Assembly (NCBI GenBank): GCA_902570695.1
Contig: CACFZE010000002.1
Location: 1-64,000 of the forward strand
Direction: 5' to 3'
From: an uncultured Pelagibacteraceae bacterium
GTDB taxonomy: Bacteria > Pseudomonadota > Alphaproteobacteria > Pelagibacterales > Pelagibacteraceae
Length of the DNA stretch: 64,000 nucleotides
Shown: positions 52,332 to 61,539 of the stretch, piece by piece
Position numbering within the stretch: position 1 is the stretch's first letter
Layout: each line of letters begins with the position of its first letter
Notes under the pieces: model-generated
Told to the model about the DNA's origin: nothing
Databases searched by the model: none
The model's input: only the letters and a program-made list of their open reading frames with translations
Translations under genes and position numbers: made by a program

Positions 52332-52813
52332 TCTGTAATATCTTTCACATCACCTTTTGTAATTTGAATTAATTTTTCATAATTGATCTTAAAAATTGCA
52401 TTAGGATGACCGGCTGCAGCAAAAATATCTGTAAACCTACTTAAAGAATTATCTATAAATATTTGAATTTTATTTATATGACCTACAGGAGATACACCTC
52501 CAATTGTATATCCTGTTTGAGATTTAACCTCGTCAGCAGAAGCCATTCTTACATTTTTTTTTTCAGAAATTTTTTTTAATTTATTTAACGAGCATCTTTT
52601 GTCACCAGAAACTAAACAAAGTAAAAAATCATTTTCTATCTTAATAAGCAGACTTTTAATAATTGCTCCTACTTCACAATTTAATGAATTTGCTGCATCC
52701 AATGCTGTTTTTGCTGAGTTTTCTAATTCAACAACTGATAGATTTTCGTCAAACTCTTTAAGACACTTCTCAGCCCTTTTAACTGGTTCTTTATTTAATA
52801 AAGTCATATTCAA
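52328..52813 (-). CDS. YbaK/EbsC-family aminoacyl-tRNA deacylase
   Basis: 161 residues, a stand-alone editing domain that hydrolyses mischarged tRNAs (Cys-tRNAPro or Ala-tRNAPro type). Family blocks are CEVGAIIKSLLIK near residue 47, SGDKRCSLNKL near 76 and TGYTIGGVSPVGH near 106. The genes ahead and behind are unrelated. It is divergent from glnA over a 139-base gap. Confidence 0.87.
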   Translation of the reverse strand: MNMTLLNKEPVKRAEKCLKEFDENLSVVELENSAKTALDAANSLNCEVGAIIKSLLIKIENDFLLCLVSGDKRCSLNKLKKISEKKNVRMASADEVKSQTGYTIGGVSPVGHINKIQIFIDNSLSRFTDIFAAAGHPNAIFKINYEKLIQITKGDVKDITE

Positions 52814-52952
52814 CTTATGATTGATTAAAAAGCAGTGAAATTATTAGCAAAATTATATGTTTAAATTGCATAGGTGATATCCTCATTATATGTATTCTTT
52901 ATTATAGCAATATTGGTAATTAACCCAGATATTTAATTCTACAGGAGATAAT

Positions 52953-54359
52953 ATGAGCGCAAGCAAAGTTCTAAAAATGATGAAAGACAAGCAAATTGAG
53001 TTTGTCGATTTAAGATTTACAGACCCAAGAGGTAAATTACAGCACTTAACTATGGATGCAACGGTAGTTGATGGTGACATGTTAACAGATGGTGTATTTT
53101 TTGACGGATCGTCTATTGCTGGATGGAAGGCAATAAATGAGTCTGACATGATTTTAAAACCAGATTTAAACAGACAAATAGTTGATCCATTTACATCTCA
53201 TAATACTCTTGTTTTATTTTGCGATATTTTAGATGCAATTAAAAGAAATCCTTATGAAAGAGATCCAAGAGGGATAGCGAAGAAAGCTGAAGCTTATTTA
53301 AAGAAGACTGGTATAGGTGATAAAGCTTACTTTGGTCCTGAACCAGAATTTTTTGTTTTTGATGATGTTAAAATTAAAAACGATATGAACGAAACAAGTT
53401 TTTCAATAGATAGTACCGAAGGTCCATATAATTCAGGAAAAAATTATGAAAACGGAAATATGGGTCATAGACCTGGAGTTAAAGGTGGATATTTTCCAGT
53501 CCCTCCAGTAGATAGTGCTCAGGATATAAGAGGTGAATACCTAAAAGGTTTAAGAGATGTAGGTATTACAGTTGAAAAACATCACCATGAAGTTGCTCCA
53601 AGTCAACACGAACTTGGAATGCTTTTTGGTACATTAGTTGATCAAGCTGATAATGTTCAATTATACAAATATGTAGTTCAAATGGTTTCACATTCATTTG
53701 GTAAAACTGCTACGTTTATGCCTAAACCTGTAAAAGGTGATAATGGATCAGGAATGCACGTTCACCAATCAGTTTGGAAAGGAAAAACTCCAGTTTTTTC
53801 TGGAAATAAATATTCAGGTTTGTCACAAACTGCACTTTATTATATTGGTGGAATACTTAAACATGCTAAAGCGATTAATGCATTTTCAAATGCTACAACA
53901 AATAGTTATAAAAGATTAATTCCAGGTTTTGAAGCTCCAGTGTTGCTTGCTTATTCAGCAAGAAACAGGTCAGCATCATGTCGAATTCCGATAACTCTAA
54001 GCAAAAAAGGAGCGAGATGTGAAATTAGATTCCCAGATGCATCTGGTAATCCATACTTAACATTTGCATCTATGTTAATGGCTGGAATTGACGGTATCAA
54101 AAATAAAATTGATCCAGGCAAATCCTTTGATAAAGATCTTTACGCTTTATCAGAGAAGGAAGTTAAAAAAGTTCCAACTGTTTGCGGATCATTAAGAGAA
54201 GCAATGGAAAGTTTAGATAAAGATAGAAAGTTTTTAACTCAAGGTGGAGTATTTACTGACGATCAAATTGATGCTTATATTGCTCTTAAATTTGAGGAGA
54301 TACACAACTTTGAACATACACCTCATCCTATTGAGTTTGATATGTACTATAGTTGTTAA
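52953..54359 (+). CDS. glnA: glutamine synthetase, type I
   Basis: 468 residues, the standard GS-I length. It makes glutamine from glutamate, ammonia and ATP. FFDGSSIAGW near residue 51, the metal-site block PEPEFFVFDD near 130, HHHEVAPSQHE near 210 and NRSASCRIP near 343 are canonical. Tyr397 in DKDLYALSEKE aligns with the adenylylated Tyr397 of E. coli, so covalent control is possible. It stands alone, with ACAGGAGA as ribosome site. A hairpin overlaps its stop codon. Confidence 0.97.
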   Translation: MSASKVLKMMKDKQIEFVDLRFTDPRGKLQHLTMDATVVDGDMLTDGVFFDGSSIAGWKAINESDMILKPDLNRQIVDPFTSHNTLVLFCDILDAIKRNPYERDPRGIAKKAEAYLKKTGIGDKAYFGPEPEFFVFDDVKIKNDMNETSFSIDSTEGPYNSGKNYENGNMGHRPGVKGGYFPVPPVDSAQDIRGEYLKGLRDVGITVEKHHHEVAPSQHELGMLFGTLVDQADNVQLYKYVVQMVSHSFGKTATFMPKPVKGDNGSGMHVHQSVWKGKTPVFSGNKYSGLSQTALYYIGGILKHAKAINAFSNATTNSYKRLIPGFEAPVLLAYSARNRSASCRIPITLSKKGARCEIRFPDASGNPYLTFASMLMAGIDGIKNKIDPGKSFDKDLYALSEKEVKKVPTVCGSLREAMESLDKDRKFLTQGGVFTDDQIDAYIALKFEEIHNFEHTPHPIEFDMYYSC

Positions 54360-54385
54360 ATAGCTTTTTTATTTTTTAGCTATTT
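54358..54385 (+). terminator. hairpin at the 3' end of glnA
   Basis: An 8-bp stem (AAATAGCT 54358-54365 / AGCTATTT 54378-54385) encloses a T-rich 12-base loop and overlaps the last two bases of the glnA stop codon. It is followed by ATTTTTTCC. It also overlaps the end of the small convergent ORF. It probably ends glnA transcripts. Confidence 0.55.
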
Positions 54386-54533
54386 TATTTTTTCCTAAAC
54401 CTTTTTTAACCACGTAGTTGAGGGTGCCATGTGCGCCCGCTTCTACTGGTTTAATCAAACTTCTGAATAAAGACTTTCTTTTTTGAGTTTTAACTTCAGA
54501 GTTAATAAGGTTTTTATGCTCAAAAGTGTTCAT
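54369..54533 (-). CDS. small basic protein of unknown function
   Basis: 54 residues from the ATG at 54533; a TTG 36 bases upstream would give 66 residues. It is strongly basic, with no clear membrane segment. The middle reads KSLFRSLIKPVEAGAHGTLNYVVKKGLG in part, an amphipathic pattern with conserved-looking glycines. I recognise no family. It follows the suf operon on the same strand by 59 bases and converges on glnA. Its compact position between two well-used genes favours it being real, but the evidence is thin. Confidence 0.45.
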   Translation of the reverse strand: MNTFEHKNLINSEVKTQKRKSLFRSLIKPVEAGAHGTLNYVVKKGLGKNKIAKK

Positions 54534-54592
54534 ATCAATGATTCTATCATAGATATGCAATAAACGCAATTCTGATATGCGTATATTAAATA

Positions 54593-54928
54593 CTATATTT
54601 TAAAGGATTCTCCGCATCCACATCTCTCTGTTTCATTCGGGTTATTAAATACAAATTGTGAAGAAAATTTTTCTTTTTTAAAATCCATTTCTGTTCCAAG
54701 TAGATACATTACCGCCGCAGAGTCTATGAAAACTTTCACACCCTTATCTTCTACTACTTCGTCATTTGGTTTTGCCTCTTTTGTGTACTCCATAACATAA
54801 GACATACCTGCGCATCCACCTGACTTAACTCCAACTCTAACTCCTAAAGAGTCTTTTTCAGCATTAGACATAATTTCTTTTATTCTTTGAGCTGCGTTAT
54901 CACTTAATGTTATAATTTGTTTTGTCAT
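54593..54928 (-). CDS. sufA: SufA/IscA-type Fe-S carrier
   Basis: 111 residues, HesB/IscA fold. The three cysteines that hold the iron or Fe-S cluster are Cys39 (GGCAGM) and Cys103 and Cys105 (RCGCGESF). It receives clusters from the SufBCD scaffold and passes them to target proteins. It is the last gene of the suf operon and overlaps sufT by 4 bases. Confidence 0.92.
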   Translation of the reverse strand: MTKQIITLSDNAAQRIKEIMSNAEKDSLGVRVGVKSGGCAGMSYVMEYTKEAKPNDEVVEDKGVKVFIDSAAVMYLLGTEMDFKKEKFSSQFVFNNPNETERCGCGESFKI

Positions 54929-55227
54929 AAATTTAGTTCAAGTTTTGCAGCTTCAGACATCATTGATTTGTCCCATGGAGGCTCCCATACTAAATCAAGA
55001 TCTACTTTTGAAACTTCTTTAATTTCTAATATACTGTCTTTAACTTCTTTAGGCAAACTTTCAGCTACTGGGCAATTTGGTGTGGTTAAAGTCATTTTTA
55101 CCTTAACTTCAGAATTATTAACAATAATATCGTATATCAATCCTAATTCATATATATTAACAGGTATCTCTGGATCATAAATTTTTTTTATTTCAGCAAT
55201 TACCTTTTCTTTAAGATCCATCTTCAT
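54925..55227 (-). CDS. sufT: SufT/MIP18-family (DUF59) Fe-S assembly protein
   Basis: 100 residues with the MIP18 pattern IYDPEIPVNIYELGLIYDI and the conserved cysteine Cys52 in LTTPNCPVAE. Proteins of this type help mature Fe-S targets and are common in alphaproteobacterial and Gram-positive suf operons. It overlaps sufU and sufA by 4 bases each, so the three are co-translated. Confidence 0.9.
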   Translation of the reverse strand: MKMDLKEKVIAEIKKIYDPEIPVNIYELGLIYDIIVNNSEVKVKMTLTTPNCPVAESLPKEVKDSILEIKEVSKVDLDLVWEPPWDKSMMSEAAKLELNL

Positions 55228-55688
55228 TCCTCTGTTTTTACAATTTGATCTGAATTATCTAATGCTGATGTAAGAGTATGCCAAGATAAAGTTGCACACT
55301 TTACTCTCATAGGATATTGCTTAACACCTGATAAACTCATCAATTTAGTTTTTTCGTCATCTTTTAAAATATTAGTTTCTAAAGAATCTTTTTCTTTTAT
55401 CATTCCTAGGAAATCAGTTACAATTTCTTTTACCTCTTTTTCTTCTTTACCTCTAACCATGTCAGTCATAATTGATGCCGATGCCATTGAAATAGCGCAG
55501 CCATGACCTTCAAATGCAATATCTTCAACTTTTTTATTTTCATTTAATCTGAGATAGACATGGACATTATCGCCACATAAAGGGTTATTTCCCTTTGCAT
55601 CTTTATTATAATTATCAAACTTTCCTAAATTCCTTGGATTTTTTCCATGATCTAATATTATTTCTTGATATAAATCTTTTAAGTCCAT
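55224..55688 (-). CDS. sufU: SufU-type Fe-S scaffold/sulfur acceptor
   Basis: 154 residues of the IscU/SufU family. Zinc or cluster ligands are Cys38 and Asp40 (NPLCGDN), Cys64 (GHGCAIS) and Cys131 (VKCATLSW). The spacing between the second and third cysteine includes the extra residues typical of SufU. It takes sulfur from SufS. There is no sufE in the operon, so SufU is the expected partner. It overlaps sufS by one base. Confidence 0.92.
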   Translation of the reverse strand: MDLKDLYQEIILDHGKNPRNLGKFDNYNKDAKGNNPLCGDNVHVYLRLNENKKVEDIAFEGHGCAISMASASIMTDMVRGKEEKEVKEIVTDFLGMIKEKDSLETNILKDDEKTKLMSLSGVKQYPMRVKCATLSWHTLTSALDNSDQIVKTEE

Positions 55689-56905
55689 TATAAGTTAAAA
55701 ATTTTTTTACATTTGTTTATTGCTTCATCAAGTTTATCAATATCATCTTTCGTATTATAAACTCCAAATGAAGCTCTTGCGGTTGCAGGTAAATTTAATT
55801 TATCGTGTAATATTTGACAGCAGTGATGCCCTGCTCTAATAGCCACTCCATCCTCATCAAGAATAGTTGCAATATCATGTGGATGAACACCTTCAATAGT
55901 AAATGATATAACCCCACCCTTTTCTTTTGGATTTCCTATAATATTGACTGAATTATTTTTTCTTAACTTTTCTAGTCCGTAGTCTAATAATTCTTTTTCA
56001 TGTTTTTCGATATTTTGAATACCAATTTTTTCCATAAATTTTATGGATTCATTAAAAGCTATAACTTGAGCTGTAGCCATCGTGCCAGCCTCGTATTTAT
56101 TAGGTAATTCGCCATAAGTAATACCTTCTTTTTTAACTTCATTTATCATTCCTCCTCCACCTTGATATGGGGGTAAATCTTCAAGCCATTTTTTTTTAGC
56201 ATAAAGAACACCTATTCCGGTTGGTCCGTACATTTTATGTCCAGATATTGCATAAAAATCACAATCTATATCTTGCATATCTAATTTTAAATGAGGAGCT
56301 CCTTGGCATCCATCAATTAGAACAGGTATATTTTTCGAATGTGCTAATTCTACAATTTCTTTAATTGGCAATATTGCGCCTGTTACATTCGACAAATGAC
56401 TTACACTGATTATTTTTGTTTTGTTTGTAATTTTTTTCTCTATAGCTTCTAATGTTACTTCTCCATCATCGTTAATTTCAGCAAATTCTATTTTTATATT
56501 TTTTGCTTTTCTAAGAAAATGCCAAGGAACATAATTTGAATGATGCTCGAGTTCAGTCAACAAAACTTCATCTCCTTCAGATAAATATTTTTGACCAAAA
56601 GTGTTAGCGACTAAATTAATTGCTTCTGTAGCACCTTTAGTAAATACGATCTCATCTTTATCTTTAGCGTTAATATATTTTTGAACTGAAACTCTTGTTT
56701 GTTCATATAAATTAGTGGCAGCAACTGCTAAATAATGAACACTTCTACCTACATTAGAAAACTCTTTTGTGTAAAAGTCATAAATTCTATCTACAACAAC
56801 TCTAGGTTTTTGAGATGAATTGGCGCTATCTAAATATACTAAATCATTATTCTGAATTTTATCATCAAAAATTGGAAATTCTCTTTTTATATCATCTATG
56901 TTCAT
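55688..56905 (-). CDS. sufS: cysteine desulfurase SufS
   Basis: 405 residues, a PLP enzyme that frees sulfur from cysteine as a persulfide. The PLP lysine is Lys224 in SGHKMYGPTGIG. The catalytic cysteine is Cys362 in AGHHCCQ, on the short loop typical of group II (SufS) enzymes. ELEHHSNYVPW near 118-128 is canonical. It overlaps both sufD and sufU by one base. Confidence 0.95.
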   Translation of the reverse strand: MNIDDIKREFPIFDDKIQNNDLVYLDSANSSQKPRVVVDRIYDFYTKEFSNVGRSVHYLAVAATNLYEQTRVSVQKYINAKDKDEIVFTKGATEAINLVANTFGQKYLSEGDEVLLTELEHHSNYVPWHFLRKAKNIKIEFAEINDDGEVTLEAIEKKITNKTKIISVSHLSNVTGAILPIKEIVELAHSKNIPVLIDGCQGAPHLKLDMQDIDCDFYAISGHKMYGPTGIGVLYAKKKWLEDLPPYQGGGGMINEVKKEGITYGELPNKYEAGTMATAQVIAFNESIKFMEKIGIQNIEKHEKELLDYGLEKLRKNNSVNIIGNPKEKGGVISFTIEGVHPHDIATILDEDGVAIRAGHHCCQILHDKLNLPATARASFGVYNTKDDIDKLDEAINKCKKIFNL

Positions 56906-58149
56906 TAATTTAATCCAATCATATTTTTTAACAATTTTTTAATTTCATTATCTGTAATTTTCTCAATAACATCTAAAAGAAAACCATTAATTAATAGTTC
57001 TTTTGCAGTTGTTTGATTTAATCCCCTGGACATTAAATAAAAAATAGAATTTTCGTCTAAACTTCCCGACGCAGAACCATGTGAACATTTAACATCATCA
57101 GCATAAATCTCTAGTTCAGGCTTTGCATTAAATTCTGCTTGTTCATTTAAGAGTAGAGCTTTACTTAATTGATAACCATCTGTTTTTTGAGCTTTTGAGT
57201 CCACATATATTTTCCCTTGATAGACAGACTTTGAGCTATCATTAATTACACTTTTTATTAACTGATAACTTTTTGTGTTTTCGTACAAATGGTTAGTCTT
57301 AGTTCTTATTTCGTGATGTTTATTTTTAGACAATAGGTGTATTCCATTAATAAATGCGGATGAATATTTGCCTTCAAGATTACAGGTAACTTCATTTTTT
57401 ATATAATCAGCACCTGATGAAAATATAAATGTTTCAGAAATACTATTTTCTTTTTGAATAATACTAGAATAATCATACTTAATGTTTGTATTACTTTTTT
57501 TATCTATTTTATAATTCTTAAGAATTGAATTTTTACCAAGATTAAAATTAAATAAATTGTTGATGAAATTCTTTTCTGAATTATCATCAGAAAGATTAAT
57601 AATTTTTATTGAGCTGTTTTCTTCTAGCTCAAAGTTTAATTGAAAATTAATATTAGTATTGCTCACTTTCTCGTTTGTTATTTGATAGATAATTAAAGGT
57701 TTTTTGAATGAATAATTCTTTTTAACTAAAATATTGCTTATTTTATTAGAAAAAGAATTATTTAGACTTAAAAGAGAATTACTTTCATTTGAGTTTTGGT
57801 TAAAATTATCTAAAGTCAACAAATTAATTTTATCTTTTTCTTCATATTCAAAACTCAATCGCTCAACTTTACCGTTAACAATTACAATTTTATTATGTTC
57901 AATTTCCTTTATAAAAATATCATCATTAATTTCATTTTTGATGCTATAATCATTATAAAATGCTAGTTCTCCAATATTTTTTTTAATTATCTGGTTTATA
58001 TCAGAGAATTTCCAGCTTTCTAGTTTTCTACTAGGAAATCCATTTTTCAAAAAATTATCAAGAGCTTCTTTTTTTAATTTAATTTCTTGGCTTGAGAAAT
58101 TTGAAGTACTTATAAACTTATCAAAATCTGTTTTTAATTTTTGTTCCAT
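56905..58149 (-). CDS. sufD: SufD scaffold subunit
   Basis: 414 residues. The N-terminal half is poorly conserved and rich in Asn and Lys. The C-terminal beta-helix has the SufBD signature IYADDVKCSHGSASGSLDE near residue 350, then FYLMSRGLNQTTAKELLINGFL. It pairs with SufB and SufC in the cluster-building complex. It starts right after sufC, with no gap. Confidence 0.92.
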   Translation of the reverse strand: MEQKLKTDFDKFISTSNFSSQEIKLKKEALDNFLKNGFPSRKLESWKFSDINQIIKKNIGELAFYNDYSIKNEINDDIFIKEIEHNKIVIVNGKVERLSFEYEEKDKINLLTLDNFNQNSNESNSLLSLNNSFSNKISNILVKKNYSFKKPLIIYQITNEKVSNTNINFQLNFELEENSSIKIINLSDDNSEKNFINNLFNFNLGKNSILKNYKIDKKSNTNIKYDYSSIIQKENSISETFIFSSGADYIKNEVTCNLEGKYSSAFINGIHLLSKNKHHEIRTKTNHLYENTKSYQLIKSVINDSSKSVYQGKIYVDSKAQKTDGYQLSKALLLNEQAEFNAKPELEIYADDVKCSHGSASGSLDENSIFYLMSRGLNQTTAKELLINGFLLDVIEKITDNEIKKLLKNMIGLN

Positions 58150-58884
58150 TTAATTAAAATTTTCATATCCTTTTTTTTCTAACTCTAAAGCTAATTCTGC
58201 GCCTCCTGATTTAATAATTTTTCCACCCATAAGAACATGCACAAAGTCAGGTTTTATATAATCAAGTAGTCTTTGATAGTGTGTTATTATAAGAAAGGAA
58301 TTATTTTTTTTTCTTAATGCATTAACTCCATCTGCAACTATTTTAAGAGCATCTATATCTAATCCAGAGTCAGTTTCATCTAGTATAGATAATTTTGGAT
58401 CTAAAATTGACATTTGTAAAATTTCGTTTTTCTTTTTTTCACCACCAGAGAAACCAACATTTAATTGTCTATTTAATTTTTCTTCATCAAATTTTAGTTC
58501 TTTTGCTTTTTCTTTAACTAATTTTAAAAATTCTAATGCATCTAATTCTTTTTCGCCCCTAGCTTTTCTAATTGAATTTAAGGATGTTTTTAAAAAAATA
58601 TTTGTATTCACCCCAGGTATTTCCAGTGGATACTGGAATGCTAAGAAGATACCTTTGTGTGCTCTTTCCTCTGTTTCAAGATCAAATAAATTATTGTTCT
58701 CATATAATACTTCTCCAGATATCTCATATCCTTTTTTACCTGATAGAATATTTGATAAAGTGCTTTTTCCTGATCCATTAGGTCCCATTATTGCATGAAC
58801 CTCCCCAGGTTTTATTTCTAAATTAAAACCACTTAATATAGATTTTTCCTGAATTTTTGCATTTAAATTGTTAATTTTTAACAT
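58150..58884 (-). CDS. sufC: SufC ATPase
   Basis: 244 residues, an ABC-type soluble ATPase. Walker A is GPNGSGKST at 34-42. The signature region FSGGEKKKNEILQM and the Walker B ILDETDSGLD are SufC-specific. It drives the shape change of the SufBD scaffold during cluster assembly. It abuts both sufB and sufD without spacing. Confidence 0.95.
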   Translation of the reverse strand: MLKINNLNAKIQEKSILSGFNLEIKPGEVHAIMGPNGSGKSTLSNILSGKKGYEISGEVLYENNNLFDLETEERAHKGIFLAFQYPLEIPGVNTNIFLKTSLNSIRKARGEKELDALEFLKLVKEKAKELKFDEEKLNRQLNVGFSGGEKKKNEILQMSILDPKLSILDETDSGLDIDALKIVADGVNALRKKNNSFLIITHYQRLLDYIKPDFVHVLMGGKIIKSGGAELALELEKKGYENFN

Positions 58885-60321
58885 TTACCCAACACTTCCT
58901 TCTAAACTTATTCCAACTAATTTTTGAGCTTCTACGGCAAATTCCATTGGTAATTGTTGCAATACCTCTTTGCAAAAACCATTAACAATCAGTCCCACAG
59001 CTTCCTCTTGATTTAGCCCTCTTTGTTGACAATAATGTAATTGATCTTCACTAATTTTAGAGGTGGTCGCTTCATGAGCAATATTAGAATTTGAATTTTT
59101 ATTTTTAATATAAGGTACAGTGTGTGCTCCACATTTATTACCCATTAATAATGAATCACATTGAGTATAATTTGTTGAATTAGATGCATTTTTAGAAATA
59201 TCTACTAAACCTCTGTAAGTCATATCTGATTTACCTGCACTTATACCTTTTGAAATAATTTTACTTTTTGTATTTTTTCCTAAATGTATCATCTTCGTTC
59301 CAGTATCAGCCTTTTGATGATTATTTGTAATTGCAATTGAATAAAATTCACCAATTGAATTATCACCTTTTAAAATACAGCTTGGATATTTCCATGTAAT
59401 AGCAGAACCTGTTTCTACTTGTGTCCATGAAATTTTTGAATTTTTGCCTCTACATAATCCTCTTTTTGTTACAAAATTATATATTCCTCCTTTACCGTCT
59501 TTATCACCTGGATACCAGTTTTGTACTGTAGAATATTTTATCTCTGCATTATCCAACGCAATAAGTTCAACATTTGCTGCATGCAACTGATTTTCATCTC
59601 TCATCGGTGCTGTACATCCTTCTAAATAACTTACATAACTGCCTTTATCTGCAATAATTAATGTTCTTTCAAACTGACCAGTATCAGATGCATTGATCCT
59701 AAAATAAGTTGAAAGTTCCATTGGACACTTTACGTTTGGTGGGATGTAAACAAACGATCCATCAGTAAAGACTGCTGAGTTTAATGTTGCGAAAAAATGA
59801 TCACTGATTGGAATAACTGAACCTAAATATTTTTTGACTAAGTCTGGATGTTTTTGTATTGCTTCAGAAATTGAACAAAAAATAATTCCTTTTTTTGTTA
59901 AAGTATCTTTAAAAGTTGTAGCAACAGATACTGAGTCAAATACTGCATCAACAGCAATACCATTTAACCTTTTTTGTTCTTGCAAGGGTATTCCCAGTTT
60001 TTTGTAAGTTTCTAACAATTTAGGATCTAAATCTTCTAAATTTTTTGGCTTTTCTTTAAAACTTTTAGGTGCAGAATAATAGTACAAATCTTGGTAATCA
60101 ATTTTTGGATATTTTGGCTTTTGCCAATCAGGTTCTTTCAATACTTTTAATCTTTCGAAAGCTTTTAATCTCCATTGAAGTAACCAATCTGGCTCTTTTT
60201 TTATATTTGATATAAATCTTATAACTTCTTCATTTAGACCTTTTGGAGCTTTAAAACTTTCAATATCAGTTGAAAAGCCATATTTATAATCTTTTAAATC
60301 TTCTATTTGTTTATCTCTCAT
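58885..60321 (-). CDS. sufB: SufB scaffold subunit
   Basis: 478 residues, the usual length. Clear blocks include [31 protein letters not shown] in part, [23 protein letters not shown] and the C-terminal [23 protein letters not shown]. The core Fe-S scaffold forms with SufC and SufD. It is the first structural gene of the operon, and its start overlaps the regulator stop by one base. Confidence 0.96.
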   Translation of the reverse strand: MRDKQIEDLKDYKYGFSTDIESFKAPKGLNEEVIRFISNIKKEPDWLLQWRLKAFERLKVLKEPDWQKPKYPKIDYQDLYYYSAPKSFKEKPKNLEDLDPKLLETYKKLGIPLQEQKRLNGIAVDAVFDSVSVATTFKDTLTKKGIIFCSISEAIQKHPDLVKKYLGSVIPISDHFFATLNSAVFTDGSFVYIPPNVKCPMELSTYFRINASDTGQFERTLIIADKGSYVSYLEGCTAPMRDENQLHAANVELIALDNAEIKYSTVQNWYPGDKDGKGGIYNFVTKRGLCRGKNSKISWTQVETGSAITWKYPSCILKGDNSIGEFYSIAITNNHQKADTGTKMIHLGKNTKSKIISKGISAGKSDMTYRGLVDISKNASNSTNYTQCDSLLMGNKCGAHTVPYIKNKNSNSNIAHEATTSKISEDQLHYCQQRGLNQEEAVGLIVNGFCKEVLQQLPMEFAVEAQKLVGISLEGSVG

Positions 60322-60743
60322 TATAATCTATTTTCAGTTTTATTTATTAGATCTCCAAGATTTTTTTCTTGGAAAAAAACGTTTATATGTGTTTCCAGCT
60401 CATCCCACAAATTGTGAGTAATACATTTAGCAGATTTACCATTACATCCTTTTTTAGAATGTTTTTGACAACCAATTGTTTTTACTTTTTCCTCTACTGC
60501 AGAAAGAATATCAGAAATTTTAATTTCACTAGGGATCTTATTTAAAGTATACCCTCCTTTTTTTCCTCGTATGCTCTTCACAATCTCATTCTTTTTTAAT
60601 TTTAAAAATAATTGTTCTAGGTAAACTAAAGATATTCCTTGTCTGATAGATACATCTCTTAGTGATATTGGCTGATTATTTTTGAACCTAGCTATATCTG
60701 CTAGAGCCATTACAGCATATCTACTTTTAGTTGATAGTTTCAT
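60321..60743 (-). CDS. Rrf2-family Fe-S regulator (IscR/RirA-like)
   Basis: 140 residues. The winged helix starts [18 protein letters not shown], the Rrf2 hallmark. The cluster-binding region has Cys92, Cys100 and Cys107 with His110, close to Cys92/98/104-His107 of E. coli IscR but with wider spacing. It senses iron or Fe-S status and should control its own operon through the inverted repeat upstream. It is the only recognisable transcription factor in the window. Whether it works like IscR or RirA cannot be decided by eye. Confidence 0.9.
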   Translation of the reverse strand: MKLSTKSRYAVMALADIARFKNNQPISLRDVSIRQGISLVYLEQLFLKLKKNEIVKSIRGKKGGYTLNKIPSEIKISDILSAVEEKVKTIGCQKHSKKGCNGKSAKCITHNLWDELETHINVFFQEKNLGDLINKTENRL

Positions 60744-60763
60744 ATTTTCTTCAATTCACGGGG

Positions 60764-60791
60764 TTTATATATACCTGACTAAATTAGTCAA
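60764..60791 (-). promoter_or_regulatory. suf operon promoter with TGA-N9-TCA operator
   Basis: On the minus strand, -35 TTGACT (60791-60786) and -10 TATAAA (60769-60764) are 16 bases apart. A perfect 15-base inverted repeat (TGACTAA A TTAGTCA, 60776-60790) overlaps the -35 and the spacer. It matches the TGA-N9-TCA form of iron-responsive boxes known for alphaproteobacterial Rrf2 regulators. Binding there would block RNA polymerase, so it is likely an autoregulatory operator. Confidence 0.8.
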
Positions 60792-60873
60792 GATTATGCT
60801 TATTTAAAATACTTGCATTTTGTCGCTCAATTTTGATAGAAAAATACAATTTTTTTTTTGAGACTGATAATCA

Positions 60874-61539
60874 ATGCCATCTACAGATACAAAAATTACT
60901 GAAATTTTCATTCCTGGGCCAGCAGGAAGATTGGAAGCTAAGTATTTTAAAAGTAAAAAAAATACTTCCCCGATTGCATTAGTGCTTCATCCTCATCCTC
61001 AATATGGTGGAACTATGAACAACAAAGTTGTTGTTGATACTTTTCAAACCTTTGTTGATAGTAATTTTTCTGTCTGCAGAGTAAATTTTAGAGGTGTTGG
61101 AAAAAGTGATGGAGAATTTGATAATGGTCAAGGAGAATTAGCTGACGCCGCAGCAGCATTGGATTGGTTGGAAAGAGAAAATTTTGATAACTCACAATGT
61201 TGGATATCTGGATTTTCTTTTGGCTCATTAATAGCTATGCAGTTATTAATGAGAAGACCAGAAATAAATAGATTTATAGCTATATCACCTCAACCCAATG
61301 TATATGATTTTTCGTTTTTATCACCCTGTCCAACATCTGGCCTTATTATACATGGAAAGAAAGATGAATTAGTTCCTTTTGAAGATATAAATGAATTAAA
61401 TAAAAGATTAAGTGCACAAAAAGGAATTAAGGTTGAATTCGATATTATATCAGAAGCAAATCATTTTTTTTCAAAAGCTGATACTTCATTAATTAAATCT
61501 TTAAATAAATATATAAAAAAAGAGACAGCTCTATACTAA
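60874..61539 (+). CDS. alpha/beta hydrolase
   Basis: 221 residues with a complete catalytic set: nucleophile Ser115 in SGFSFGS, acid Asp164 in GKKDELVP and His197 in EANHFF. HPHPQYGGTMNNK near 39-51 is the oxyanion region typical of a widespread bacterial subfamily (COG2945-like) of unknown substrate. There is no signal peptide, so it is cytoplasmic. It is divergent from the suf operon over 130 bases, and its 3' end overlaps the convergent anmK by 4 bases. Confidence 0.87.
   Translation: MPSTDTKITEIFIPGPAGRLEAKYFKSKKNTSPIALVLHPHPQYGGTMNNKVVVDTFQTFVDSNFSVCRVNFRGVGKSDGEFDNGQGELADAAAALDWLERENFDNSQCWISGFSFGSLIAMQLLMRRPEINRFIAISPQPNVYDFSFLSPCPTSGLIIHGKKDELVPFEDINELNKRLSAQKGIKVEFDIISEANHFFSKADTSLIKSLNKYIKKETALY

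Noticed and set aside
52814-52952. A riboswitch or NtrC-type promoter in the glnA leader
   Set aside because: The 139-base gap shows no convincing paired structure and no GG/GC sigma-54 pattern. I see only AT-rich sequence and a good ribosome site.
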